Shown here piece after piece: positions 46,946 to 57,490 of a stretch of 64,000 bases of DNA (its first letter is position 1; each line of letters begins with the position of its first letter). This DNA is from Phytoseiulus persimilis (lineage: Eukaryota; Arthropoda; Arachnida; Mesostigmata; Phytoseiidae), in contig CM075103.1 in assembly GCA_037576195.1 (NCBI GenBank), positions 13,950,001-14,014,000 on the forward strand. Direction: 5' to 3'. Below the pieces are notes generated by a model, which worked only from the letters and a program-made list of their open reading frames with translations, ran no database searches and was not told where the DNA came from. The translations under genes were made by a program, and so were the position numbers.

Positions 46946-47169
46946 TCCTGATTTCGACATGTCGTTCCCGAAGCCCGGTAGGTCGGAACGACGGTGGCTG
47001 CGTGCACCAAAAAAACAGTATACCCATACTGTAAATCGTGAATCGTAGTGCAGCACAAGAATAGAGCTTTCGACTGTTCCCTAATCTTCTGAAATAAGAC
47101 GACTGGGTCGACAGCTATAGATGTTCCCACAATCCAAACAATCGGAACTCCGTTTGTTTTGCTACAATA

Positions 47170-47265
47170 TGATTCGCAACACCGGAGTCGATCTTCTCTG
47201 CTGTGACGAGATTTTCCCTCGAAAATGCTGTACGCACCGGGAAGCTTTCTCCCCCCTCTACGAGA
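47170..47265 (-). repeat. Diverged inverted repeat, right arm
   Basis: Pairs with 46850-46945 (mapping x to 94115 minus x). The intervening roughly 225 bp hold no recognised feature. No target duplication could be seen at the outer edges. Confidence 0.55.
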
Positions 47266-48105
47266 TGCTCTTTTTCTATCATCAAAATTCGGGACATTTC
47301 CAGAAGAGCAACAGATGGTTGGAAAGAAGCTCCGATCTCTGGGGCGGCTTCATTTTATTGACCGCCTCTGTATATACACCCGCGTTTCCATCCACATCAC
47401 AAATTATTCGTCTGATTCTGAACCGAAAGTTTTTTCGAAGAACGATAGAGGGTCGCAGGTTGACGAGATCCGGGGTTGCACACCATCAGTTATACCAAGA
47501 GCCGCGTTGCGGACCACGATGAACGTCATTCTCTCTGGATCGAACTTTTGTGAGAGGTTTCCTTATAGCTCGGCCTTCACCGCGCCGATCGCACACCAGT
47601 TGTTTGACGCGAATAGGCGATTCAGGCCCGTTCCTCCTGTCCGATATGGGGAATCGTTCATCCAAGTGTCATCCCTCCGCAATCTCGACTTGTGCCGACC
47701 CCGGAAGTTCCATCGGGGAGGGAAAACATCTGCATACATCCGCACCCCGCGATTCGCAACCAACTGGTGCCCAACCCAGCTTTTGGTGAGACCGAGTTGG
47801 TGTCGTAGCATCGTTGTAGATCGAAGCTATCGGGGACGAATTCTGAATGAAAAAAACTGAGAAATATTGCCCCTCCAACAGTCTGAGACGAGTGGCCCAA
47901 AGAAAACGGAGCATCAAGGAACGAAATATCAAGAAGAGTTCTGCCGATATTGCGGAACTGTTCACGACACATTTCTCTTGAAAAACCGCAGTTGATCGTT
48001 TCAATGCTTATCTGATCGTATTTAAGGATTTTGATAGAAACACGCTGATAGACACAGCTCGTTCTAACGAGTGAGGCTGTCCGCTAGGCTTTGCAGCGAT
48101 TATTC
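47266..48105. other. Anonymous sequence
   Basis: A 211-codon plus-strand frame spans 47225-47860 and starts inside the right arm of the inverted repeat. It has no recognisable domain and overlaps minus-strand frames of similar length. Confidence 0.45.
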
Positions 48106-48118
48106 AACCGCGGTTATT
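48106..48118. repeat. AACCGCGGTTATT site
   Basis: This 13-mer contains the 10-bp palindrome AACCGCGGTT and is repeated exactly at 48736-48748, 630 bp away. A GGCTGTAACCGCC variant lies about 25 bp downstream. Confidence 0.6.
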
Positions 48119-48640
48119 AACTAGGAATTGCGGCTGTAACCGCCATTCGCCGCGAGACGACGACCACTCAAGAGGGCTGTGATTCGGAATTCGGAGCTTA
48201 GAATTAGACAGAAATCAACTGACAGATATCAATGTTGATTTCTAGCCATTCAGCTCGGCACAGCAGAGTGGAAGCGGCAATGCTAGGTATTGCTACGGTC
48301 GAATAATATTCGGGCTGAATCATTGGAAATTATGAGACTATTGATGAAATAATGCTGACAAAGTCTCTCGTAAAACGGGGATCTAGAATGCAACGAACGG
48401 AAAACAGGACAATGTCCTCTTCGGAGACCGCGACGATGACCTCGGAGGCGAAAGCCGCGCCTTGGAATCACAGAAAACTGGAAGTAGTTCAAGTGAGGAG
48501 CCAGAGGATACCATCGACAATTTACGACTGGTACCCGCCGAAGAACTCGAGAATCATGACGATGAAGCACAGCGAGAGTCCGCCGAGGAATCTGAGAGCA
48601 TTGTAATGATATCGGGTTCGAGCGGACACATCCCCATACT

Positions 48641-48763
48641 ACCGCGGTTATTTGTGGTTATAACCGCGTTTTCCGGTCTTAAATCTAGGGTTTACCGCGA
48701 TTTCGGTTATGGACCCGCGGCTATCGGTTCACCGTAACCGCGGTTATTTATGAAATCGGTTAT
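48641..48763. repeat. Cluster of CGGTTAT motifs
   Basis: In 123 bp the sequence holds ACCGCGGTTAT twice (48641 and 48737), the palindromes GGTTATAACC (about 48656) and CCCGCGG (about 48713), and further CGGTTAT copies at about 48702, 48745 and 48757 plus CGGTTC at 48725. The first and last parts form both direct and inverted matches. It may be the decayed end region of a DNA element with subterminal motif arrays, like the GATTCGAATC arrays at 11.2 kb, or a cluster of protein-binding sites. No target duplication was found. Confidence 0.6.
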
Positions 48764-48769
48764 TCGCAA

Positions 48770-51700
48770 AGCCTACTTTCTACAGCACTCACTGTTGAAT
48801 GTGGCTGGACGGAAAACATTGCCGAGGTTGGAACCAGGATCCTCGACCCGACCCCAGGTCCGAGTCGCTCGGAGTCATGAACCTGAGTCTCTTTCCAGAT
48901 ATATGTGCTTTTTCGAAAAAAGGAATGAATCGTACACCTCGCAAGGGACGGAGACTTGGATAGTGAAATTCCAAAACTGAGCTGGCTCCTCTGTGCTCCG
49001 ACCGCTGATTTGTTTGGACCGCTCATCAGTTCCACCTGCATAGACTCTTGTGCCTCGCCGACCGCGATGGTGAAAGGATCGATCAACAATGAGGAGCCGG
49101 GATCGGAGGAATCTCCCCTGAAAGCTCTTCGGAATCCTGCCCGGAAGCAGCGCCGATGGCTTCCGAGCTCAACCAGTAGCATTCTCGACCCCTCGAATTG
49201 TATCCACGATTCCTTTCCCTCCTCCAGCCTAAACAACCCGACTTCATCGACAAAGCATCCGACTTGGGAATGCTATCCGGTCAGCAGCTTCTCCTCCCCT
49301 TGCGATTCAAGTCGTTGAGGTGCACCAGAATACCGTAAAGGATCGCGATACCTCGTCAGAAGAATGGGTGGTTCAGATAATCAGAAAACCCTCTTTGCTT
49401 TCGCGGGAAGTCCGCGATAATCGCGCGCACATCATAGGAATTCTCAATCAGCCGTCAACTGCTGAATCAACCAGCTTTCGGCCGGTAGAGAACTTGAGTG
49501 ACACCAGTTTCTCCTTCTCGTCCCGGACACGCGCACGGAACACTATTCCGGGGCTCGCTAACGGATACAGTTCATTGTCGATTCAACGACAGACGATCTG
49601 TATTCCCCATTCGGAAACACGCGCACATAAGGTTTCTCGATGCGGGATGCGATGTTATTTGAGAGATGGAGTCTCAGTTTCTTACCCAGATGATTATTCT
49701 GCCATCCATTACGGGTAGTTCATCTGTGTAGCCTGCCGTTAGTTCTCCAAGCTCTTTGTTGAGCTTCTCTGAAGTCTTGAAAGCTTCGACACGAATATCC
49801 TGTCCGGCTGGAGTACCATCACGAGAGGTATGGCTGCTGACTCCTCGATAGCTTCCGTGTCTGAAAAACTCCTCGAATATACAGGGTGGTCAACGTGAGT
49901 CTGAATTCTCAGGAAATTCCGATTTGTCCTCTTCTTCCTCAGAAAACTGCTCGTGAATTGTCTTGATTGAGCCGATCCCGTACGTATTGATCTTATTGGA
50001 TGCGGCGAAATATTCTCCACAGTCGCTGAAGGAATGGCGAGGATCGATATAGAGCTCATTTAGTTCTTCCTTCCAGGACGAAAAACTTACTAAATTTTTG
50101 AGCGATATAAGAATGGTCGGATCGATCCGGGAACTCCATAGTCGGACAGTTTTCACCAATCTAAGAACTTTCCGCCATTGGAGAATTTTTCGATCTGTAT
50201 CCATCGAGTTATGACCGGGAGGCGGAAGGATGAGGAAATTGCCGACTTGAGGTGACCACCCCGCATGAGGATGTGGGGCTGCGCTGTGTACGTAAACCCA
50301 GATTTTTCATCGATCGCGATCGACCAATACTCGGAAGTTCTTGCCTTCTGTTCCAGTTGGTCTCGTGTGATCAATGTCGTCGGGCAGCTCAGGTGATTCA
50401 TTATGGCCATTCCAGCTAGGCAGACCTCAGGACACTTCTCTGATGACGGGTGACAGACTTCGTTCAACTGAGGATGCTTCTCTTGAGAGGAGGTCACTCT
50501 CTCTTGTAGCGAGTTTGTCGCAACTGTCAACTTTTCGAAAATTCGCCGTTCCCGGGTCAGAGGAGCTCCCGATTCTTCGGCTCGGAGTGACCCGCCGAAG
50601 CCTGTCAGCCGAATGATTGGTCAGAGGATTTCGACACACGTCGAAGTTCTCCACAGTAGACACACCATCGACAAATTAAGCGCGAAGCCGTCAAGATCGC
50701 AGGGAGTCCCTTCAGGGTTCAGATTTCCAGAGGACAGGAAGAGTCGCAGTTCACAGTTCTTCAGGCCGCACGCCTGGATCTTTCATCCGAAACGGAGGAT
50801 ACTCGGAGCTCCCTTAGCTGGAGATAGAATGATTTGAGGATAGTTTCTGTGTGCGAGAATTCATTCATCCCCAAAAGCCAACAGAGGTACCAGAGCGTCG
50901 CCGCCGCGGCAATCCGCGCTTCAAGTAACCACCTCTGAAATAGGAACCGAGACACATCGTTGTCATGGAAAGTCCCATTCGCAAGTCTTCCCACTACATC
51001 TGAGATGAATTTGATCCACAGCGAAGTCTCTCATACGACTCCGATATCACGTACTTCCAATGGTGAAAAGTCATGGGCTTCGATTCCCGAGTCGACGCCA
51101 GCCCTCGGGACATATTGTACGAAGGCTAGCAGCTTTGAAAAGCTCAATAGTTGCTGGCTTGAGATGCGGGGGTTTTTCCCGGACGAGAACGGTCATGAGG
51201 CATGACTTTCAGAGGTCAACAACAACGGAATCCGCTCGTTTGTCAAGTTCATGTTGGTTCTCCAAGACAGGGATATCTAGATGAGAACTTCCTCGTCAGA
51301 AGTATTCATTGACGGCGGTGTTCGTGGATTGAAACCCTTCCCTGTTAGGGAAGTAGCCCCAATCGTTTTGCCTGGGTCTCTTGATCGGTACCACTAATTC
51401 CTTTTTCCGTTTTGTTCGGCCCGTAGAGTGAATGAACTCGGGGCGGGTTCGAGACGACGACATTCGTCCCCACCAATTCGTTTCGGGGGGAGTAGCGGTA
51501 GCGGTTCTCAACCGCGAATTATGAATCAGGCAGGCACAGATTGGAGGATTGGTATGTTTTCCGACGCCAATCAGCGGGAAATGACCTCATTCATTACCCT
51601 GCGCTGCTGGACAGCGCCTTCGTATTTCATTTACTGAGCGCGGCATGTTCGGTAAAGACTTGGCCGCTGATAGCGCTCCCAATTTCGGGGAAGCGTTATG

Positions 51701-52299
51701 GACAATGCAGCACATTCACCGTTTCTCCTAAGACAACCCGAGTGCACCTCTGCGTCCCGTCCCCAGCGAATCAGGGGTCGGTTCATGTAAGTCAGGTACA
51801 TCAGGTTTGTCCCCCTCCGGCAAGGGCGACACAAGCTGCGATCGGTTCGCTGCCGCCTGCACCGGTAAAACTATACGGATGTCGCTGTGAGCTCGTAGCT
51901 CTTTTACTTTCGAGGCGGGACTTGACCAGTCTTATCCATCAAGCTCAGCAGCTTATTTCAAGCTCTGATATTCGTCCGTCAGATCGGAACGGTTCTTGTC
52001 GCTGAGGCCCTGTAAGTTTCTGAGAGAGCGGAAACATCTCCGACTGCGCAGGATCAGGAGTTCGGGGCGAGCCCATACCAGTCGCGGAAGAGAACAATCA
52101 CCTGCAAATCACAGTGTGAGATAGACCAACTATGCCATGAAGCAGAAAGACATATGGACCTGCACATCGGAGAGAGTCCTGAACCAGACGCGCTCAATCA
52201 CTCCTCATTCTGAAGTCGACTGGACATCGACTTCGAGGCTTGGGAAGCCATAGGTGAGCCCTATCAATTCGCTCGAATCAGGGGTACTTCTGTGACTCC
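48770..52299. other. Anonymous sequence
   Basis: No supported gene. Consecutive minus-strand frames between 50663 and 49890 include a protein-like stretch (WKEELNELYIDPRHSF, later SEEEEDKSEF), but it is not repeated and has no known domain. It could be a lone exon or chance. Confidence 0.4.
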
Positions 52300-52654
52300 T
52301 TGGCTGAGTATGATATTGGACATGGAAAAGCTCGAAGCGTAGTGGCAAAAGCCTCAGCAAGTATAAAGGAGCTCAAATCCTTGTTGAGTTGCGTTGAGCT
52401 AGCGAGAGCACTCCTCGACATCTATGTATATCCGTTAGCTGAATCAAGAGATAAGAGCCACACAGGACAACGACTGGGTAAATTGAATAGCTGGGAGGAT
52501 CACTCGAATTGGATCGAACACAGAAGGATTTTCCTCCGAAAGAGTGTTTCACCAGAGGTCCCGTCTCACCCGCGACCCAGAATGAGCTCGCGATGGATGT
52601 GGCGTCCACGGCGAAACACTAGGACATGTGATATTGGAATGCCGCAACGCAGAC

Positions 52655-52669
52655 GCCGGACGATCTTCT
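52655..52669. repeat. 15-bp target duplication, left copy (SINE)
   Basis: GCCGGACGATCTTCT, identical to 52944-52958. This length is usual for insertions made by LINE machinery. Confidence 0.9.
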
Positions 52670-52943
52670 TTGTTTTCCGGCTGAACCTCTCAGCCAGCCC
52701 TCAGAAGTGTCCCGGGATCACCTTTCAGTATTGCTTCAGTAACACTCCCTATCGCCTCGCAAATCCAATTGCGGGCGGTGGGCTTGGGTCTTAAGATGGT
52801 TCAGATTTAATTCTGATACAAATTAAATCCTCTTTTTACCACATAAGAATTTTTTTTTGTCGGCCGGGGATCGATCCCGCGATTGCTAGCTTAGCGTGGC
52901 ACCCAAGGCGTTGGTTTATGCCACACGGCCAACGAGCCGACCT
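52670..52943 (-). mobile_element. Complete tRNA-derived SINE, 274 bp
   Basis: On the minus strand the element begins with an 83-nt tRNA-like head (52941 to 52859). GTCGGCT pairs with GGCCGAC as an acceptor stem, TGGCCGTGTGG serves as A box, and GGGATCGATCCC serves as B box. The long variable region is like that of Ser or Leu tRNAs. Nine A follow, then a body of about 185 bp containing a 9-bp hairpin (GATTTAATT / AATTAAATC at 52804-52829), ending in GCCGGAAAACAA. It is flanked by a perfect 15-bp duplication and lies inside the LINE relic. It would be transcribed by RNA polymerase III from the internal boxes and depend on a LINE for insertion. Confidence 0.85.
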
Positions 52944-52958
52944 GCCGGACGATCTTCT
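52944..52958. repeat. 15-bp target duplication, right copy (SINE)
   Basis: GCCGGACGATCTTCT; together with 52655-52669 it delimits the SINE exactly, and the LINE reading frame continues after it. Confidence 0.9.
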
Positions 52959-53015
52959 GACCAGCCCGCGACTGACGCCGTGGAAGCAACAAAACGGCTT
53001 CTGGAAAGGTTGTAA

Positions 53016-53076
53016 CGTGTAAACATTGGATCCGGTTGAGCTGTATGTGTATTTCGCGATCAAATACAAATAAAAC
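53016..53076 (+). other. LINE 3' untranslated end
   Basis: The sequence after the LINE stop ends with CAAATACAAATAAAACC, including an AATAAA signal at 53069-53074. This is the probable 3' terminus of the LINE copy. The exact end is uncertain because no duplication of the LINE itself was found. Confidence 0.4.
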
Positions 53077-54752
53077 CTTCAACCACAGAGAATAACGTGA
53101 CTGTGGAAATCAGATGCTCAATGCTCACTCAGCCGAGAAGACGAAGGGTTCAGTGCACATGCCTGAACGCAAGTAGACTCTCTTCTTCAGGAAAAGCTGT
53201 TGGTCTGGCACGTTTCGCCAGGCGTCTGGTCGACCTGTCCCATTCCTCAACGGGATGAGTCTCGAATGCGATGTCGAAATTAGCATGAACCCCGCTCTAC
53301 CCGGCATGCTTCACCATATCGAACTCATGGTGTGAAACCTCCATCTGGTCTGGTTCCATTCGTGAAGCTTCCTCTGGACATAAAAGGCCAGTGCCACCAG
53401 ACGCTCGGATGGAACGCGTCAAGGGTTCAAGGAGAAGACCTGACGGACAGGAATTGAGGAAGGCAATGCGTGGTACACGTGGAGACCAGCCTGGCCCTCG
53501 GGAAAGCCATCTTGTTTCTTGTCACGTGAACGACGACACGAGCGATAATTTTTCGGGATGATCCTCTGTGATTATGTGGCCGTGAACATTTTCCGGAGCC
53601 ACCCCACGGGCTGCCCATCACCCCTCCCTTCAACCGAAACTGAGCCTGTCACACGGCACCGATGAAGGAGAGAATTATCAGCTCGAGAGGGCTTTTTGGA
53701 TGGTCTCGGAGCTGCGAAAGTGGCCGATTCCAAGCGTTCTCAGTGCTGGGCTGCTGTTAAACTCTTTCGGATCATTGTTCCTCTGGGAGGGTGGTTACTG
53801 GACTAGAATGACCGGAGAATGCTCCCGACCAGGAAACGCTTGGCTGAGAACTGCCATCGGACGGAACCGAGCGCAACTTGGCCCTGTGCGACCCACGCCG
53901 ACGCCATATTGATTCAGCCGGGGTCGGGAACTCACTTTGCCATCTCGGCCTGCCTTGTGTTCGACTCACCGCTCGGCCTGTCGGTTTGCAGGCCCCACCA
54001 CCGAGCGAGCCGAGAACTCACACCCACTTTTATAAGCCTCCCGTGGCCAGCAAGCCAGAATGCAAAGCTTTTCCACTTCCTTTCTCCTCTCCAATCGCAC
54101 GTCCGCTCGCCACTTGTCCAGCTCTGACGCGCGCACGGCTTGGCTACTTACTATTTCTCTCGAAGGCTACCAGCTGCATGCACTGCTGGCTGGTCGACTG
54201 GCCATTAATCCCGGCTACAGAGAGAAACCGCCACGCTGGAGCGAGGTTTTCAGAAAGTGGTTCGAGTCGTTTCTCGACAACGAAGCAGGCGCTGCGAGAA
54301 TTTCAATGAGATCGCTGCTTCGTCTCCCGTTCCTCTCGCAGGACCTGATGTGGGTCAGCATTTCGTCAATCTTCCAAGCTCTGAGCTTCACTTCCGGCGC
54401 TCGGGTTGAATACATAGTATGAGTTTTCAACCATATTCCGATGATTGAGATGAATACACTCATTCCCACTGGCTAACGAGACAATCGATCGAGCTTCGCG
54501 CGGTAGTTTCCGTCAGGTTACGAAAACGGTCCTCCATTTCGTCTTCTCTCCAAGTCTGATTTATTACACGGCCCGACAGTCAAAATGTAACAAGGAAACT
54601 GTTGCCTATGTTGAGGCATATCGAGGCCGTAGATTCCGATCCTATCGGCCGCTGCTTCGAATTCACTTTGTTTTCTCCGCTATATCGATTTTTGAATGGA
54701 CCCCAAACCCGCATGGTCATCTACGAACCTGCTTTCATTGACTCAACAAACC
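53077..54752. other. Anonymous sequence
   Basis: No supported gene. A 120-codon frame at 54060-54422 and a 143-codon frame at 53878-54309 overlap and lack recognisable domains. Confidence 0.45.
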
Positions 54753-54760
54753 AACGGGAG
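54753..54760. repeat. 8-bp target duplication, left copy (189-bp MITE)
   Basis: AACGGGAG, repeated exactly at 54950-54957. Confidence 0.85.
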
Positions 54761-54949
54761 TAGACATCATTTTCCGTAGTACGGAGTACGGCAATTGAAT
54801 TTCCGTACCGGTCCAGTACGGCAATTCAATTTCCGTACTTCCTGGTACGGAAATTCATTCTCGCCGCCCCGGTACGAAAAATGAATTGCCGTACTGGTCC
54901 GGTACGGAAATTCAATTGCCGTACTCCGTACTACGGAATATGATGTCTG
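54761..54949. mobile_element. hAT-type MITE, 189 bp, nearly full palindrome
   Basis: The ends are TAGACATCAT on the left and CAGACATCAT on the reverse strand at the right, bounded by an exact 8-bp duplication (AACGGGAG). Arms of about 77 bp differ at only about four positions around a centre of roughly 33 bp. The arms are built from repeated GTACGG / CCGTAC and AATTGAATTTCC / GGAAATTCAATT blocks, so the element can fold into one long hairpin. The TAGAC end resembles that of the fold-back element at 7091 (TAGACATGAA). No coding capacity. Confidence 0.85.
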
Positions 54950-54957
54950 AACGGGAG
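54950..54957. repeat. 8-bp target duplication, right copy (189-bp MITE)
   Basis: AACGGGAG, directly after the ATGATGTCTG end. Confidence 0.85.
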
Positions 54958-54995
54958 GCCGATGCTGGGCAACCTTTCGTGCTGGCCGCTCAATA

Positions 54996-55321
54996 GAGTA
55001 CAACCCCGATTGTTTCAATTTTGATGATTTCAACCAATCGCATCTCAACTTCGATTATTTCAACTCTGCGGAACAGGCCGAAAGATTTCGACCGGAAGCG
55101 TATTTTTTTGTGGAAGACGAATCCATCGTTTCAGAATCTTCCATCGTCAATATATCTCGTATCATTCTGGATCGGTTAGCGTTCGAACTCGGACTCTCAT
55201 TTCCCAATGGGTTTCGGAGTCCAAGAATGTGGGTGATTTCTTCATCTCTCGATTATTTCAACTTTCGGTTATTTCAACTTTTTTTTTGCATCAATCAGTC
55301 GGAATAATCGAGGTTGTACTG
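54996..55321. mobile_element. Tc1/mariner-type (pogo/Tigger-like) MITE, 326 bp
   Basis: The left end is GAGTACAACCCCGATTGTTT; the right end on the reverse strand is CAGTACAACCTCGATTATTC. Each is directly flanked by TA (54994-54995 and 55322-55323), the target duplication of this superfamily. AGTACAACCTCGATTAT is of the kind seen in pogo/Tigger-like ends. Inside, CGATTATTTCAACT-type motifs occur near both ends, at about 55045, 55249 and 55267, possibly as transposase sites. There is no transposase ORF, only a 65-codon frame without motif. It lies 46 bp from the hAT MITE. Confidence 0.75.
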
Positions 55322-55324
55322 TAC

Positions 55325-55530
55325 TCCCTTGAGAACACCAGAGCTGAAAACATGTGGCCCTTGTTTAGAACATGCTCTGGTGCTTCAAAGTACCAGAGTG
55401 TCGGATGAGCATCAAACTGCACTACAAGCATGGCCATGTAGAACGCTTCCCTCAAAATTTGGGTACTGTGAGTGATGAGCAAGGGCAGAGGTTCCATCAA
55501 GACATCGCTACAACAGAAGAGGAGTAGCAA
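55325..55530 (-). pseudogene. Coding-like segment, unknown
   Basis: A 79-codon minus-strand frame has a protein-like residue mix and codon choice: hydrophobic LLLLFCC, then THSTQILREAFYMAMLVVQF, then HPTLWYFEAPEHVLNKGHMF. It is cut off at its downstream end by the MITE that finishes at 55321. It may be an exon or a relic of a mobile-element ORF. No family was recognised and no second copy was found in the window. Confidence 0.3.
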
Positions 55531-55653
55531 GGGACGTGCGCATGACCGACTACTGCTGGAATCTGATACGCAACTGCTGGGATGGGTCGCACCCGAGGCA
55601 GTCGCTCACCATGTGATCGTGATCCACGACCGCGATTCACCCTAACCCAGGTA

Positions 55654-55773
55654 CAGCTTCCTCGTCGGCCGTAGGCTTACGCTCTACCTGCGAGGGTTCG
55701 CGAGTTTAGCCGGAAGCTGGCCGCAACGAAACTGAAACCACCCACAGCTGTGCTTTGCGGGACCGTCGAGTAG
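55654..55773 (+). pseudogene. Coding relic, family B, copy 2 (possibly gag-like)
   Basis: The plus-strand counterpart of 42899-43018. From 55675 it reads AYALPARVREFSRKLAATKL, then KPPTAVLCGTVE, then a TAG at 55771 aligned with the stop of the other copy. An in-frame TAG at 55672-55674 shows it is broken upstream; weak similarity continues back to about 55654. The shared stop suggests either the true end of that protein or a common inactive ancestor. Confidence 0.5.
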
Positions 55774-56688
55774 CACCCATCAATCGCTCTGCCCTTGATA
55801 GTGGTCGGTGTTGGAATCGATGCCGAGCGTAAGTTTGCGGGACCGACCACTCGTTCAATTACCGAACTTGACCCCGATTCTTCCTTCGCGGGTTACTATA
55901 ATATTGAGGAGGATATATATCACCATAATTATTCCCTCTCAACTCGAGAATCGGCTATGGAGGCACCGAAACGACCCTTGACAAGATGAAGTATCTCGAG
56001 TAACATTTGGATTTTTTCCCTCGAGAAAACTGAACATCATTTTCATTTCTTTTAGGCTGAGGTATTTCGAATTTCCACCCAAGAAAGCAGCCAAGAGGCG
56101 GACAACGAATGGACGGCACTCTTCGGATTGACCCGACGCTGGGGAGTCCGTAGTTTCCTTTCAGGAGAGTTCACAACCACTTTCTAATGTTCCCGGCTAA
56201 ACACCGAGGGAAGGCGCACCACGTCAGTATCTCTCTGGACATCGAGGAGAGTATCATGTTTTGGCATCGAAGTGGCTCGGTACGCCACTGTCTTCAAGTG
56301 ATGACCATGGATGATTATCAGTGGAGACCTCACCTATTCCGGGAAAGCTCCACCTCGAACTCCAAACAGATCAATGTTCCATTTTCGCCTAAAACCGACG
56401 GTCTCTATTGCTGTTCCTGAATACACGACAGACATCTGATCTTCCTGAGGTTGGACAGCTACAAGCGGTAGCTACGCGTCTGAACACGATAGTTGCTGTT
56501 CAGGCAAAGTTCCCGGAACGACTTACATGACCCGCTGAGGCAAGCTACGATCGACCGAAAGCCAATGAACCCGTGCTGTGATCCTATGTCAATGATGATC
56601 ACTGGTCGAGGCCGAGACAATGGCGACCGCTACCGGTCGCAAGCAGACTTATCTTCTGGGTATCATGGTCAACGTGTATCAATAGTCG

Positions 56689-56702
56689 ATGATGATGATG
56701 GT
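56689..56702. repeat. GAT triplet repeat
   Basis: Four and a half GAT units. Confidence 0.8.
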
Positions 56703-56884
56703 TGGCGAATAGCTCAGACAGCGGTTGATCATAATCTTCGACGCTTCCGGGTGATCAGTGATGATAAATCAGGGTCATTGAAGCTTCTCGAGAACGCATG
56801 ACTGTAGAGACATACGGCCTCCTCTTCCTCCGTTCCATTCGGTGGACGATTTCCTCTCGGAAATGAGCCTTCTGTCGGCCCTGT

Positions 56885-56900
56885 CTCGTCGTCGTCGTCG
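56885..56900. repeat. GTC triplet repeat
   Basis: About five TCG/GTC units. Confidence 0.8.
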
Positions 56901-57015
56901 AATCGTCCGTGGAGAGGAGCTCTGCAGACCTACAGGGCGACAATATTGATCAGGGATATTCTGTCGGTTTTCCACGAGTAACATATTGCGCTGAAGCCGA
57001 TGCACTCGGTTGTAC

Positions 57016-57031
57016 TATACTGTACAGTATA
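57016..57031. repeat. 16-bp perfect palindrome
   Basis: TATACTGTACAGTATA reads the same on both strands and is flanked by further imperfect symmetry (GTAC on both outer sides). Confidence 0.7.
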
Positions 57032-57475
57032 CTAGTACTTGAGCGATCAAGAGGTGATCATGCCCGCGACCAAGCATCAATTCAAGGAAGACCCATCCCA
57101 GGCAGCATGGATATCGTTCTCAACACGCGCTTGCCCCGCGTGCCCAGTTACCAATTCATGTACCTACTTCCCGACCTCAGATGAGCTCCCGTCCGCACGG
57201 CATCTCGTCATTAGTTCTGACGAGTCGTGGTCACTTTGAGCTTGATGACGAATTTCTGAATTGTGGATCGATATTCGTTCGTGTGCACACAGCTCACCGG
57301 AGCGTGACAAGATGCCCCAAGTTTGCGAAGCTCTCCGTGTTCGAGTGGAAGGGCGGGTTGATCCTTCTGATTCGGCTCCTGAACATCCAAATCATGCCAA
57401 AGTCGTCTCGAGCCCGTGTTGCCGGGCGTAGAACCAATGCCAGCGGTAATTGTGGAGGCTCGAGTCCTATTAAGA

Positions 57476-57490
57476 GGGAGAGAGAGAGAG
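57476..57490. repeat. GA microsatellite
   Basis: GGGAGAGAGAGAGAG, about six GA units. Confidence 0.85.

Larger units (their letters stand above)
52300..53015 (+). pseudogene. 3' end of a non-LTR retrotransposon ORF, split by a SINE
   Basis: A CCHC-type zinc knuckle of the sort found near the C terminus of LINE ORF2 proteins begins at 52598: CGVHGETLGHVILEC, with GETLGH being typical. The frame reaches AGRSS at 52669, where the SINE begins. Skipping the SINE and one copy of its 15-bp target duplication, the same frame resumes and reads DQPATDAVEATKRLLERL to a stop at 53013-53015. That is a normal short tail for such proteins. Upstream, in another frame, an open stretch from 52300 (KELKSLLSCVELARALLDIY) may be part of the same ORF after a frameshift; a TGA sits about 15 bases before the knuckle. 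The clade cannot be settled from this fragment. Confidence 0.7.

Noticed and set aside
46559-47056. 165-codon minus-strand frame with a 15-residue repeat (EKYGQIDP type)
   Set aside because: The periodic peptide follows from a 45-bp minisatellite whose period is a multiple of three. The units contain one off-period step and the frame passes into an inverted repeat arm.
52859-52941. Functional tRNA gene
   Set aside because: It has a tRNA-like head with pairing acceptor arms, but it is the 5' part of a 274-bp element with a 15-bp target duplication, and the T stem is imperfect.
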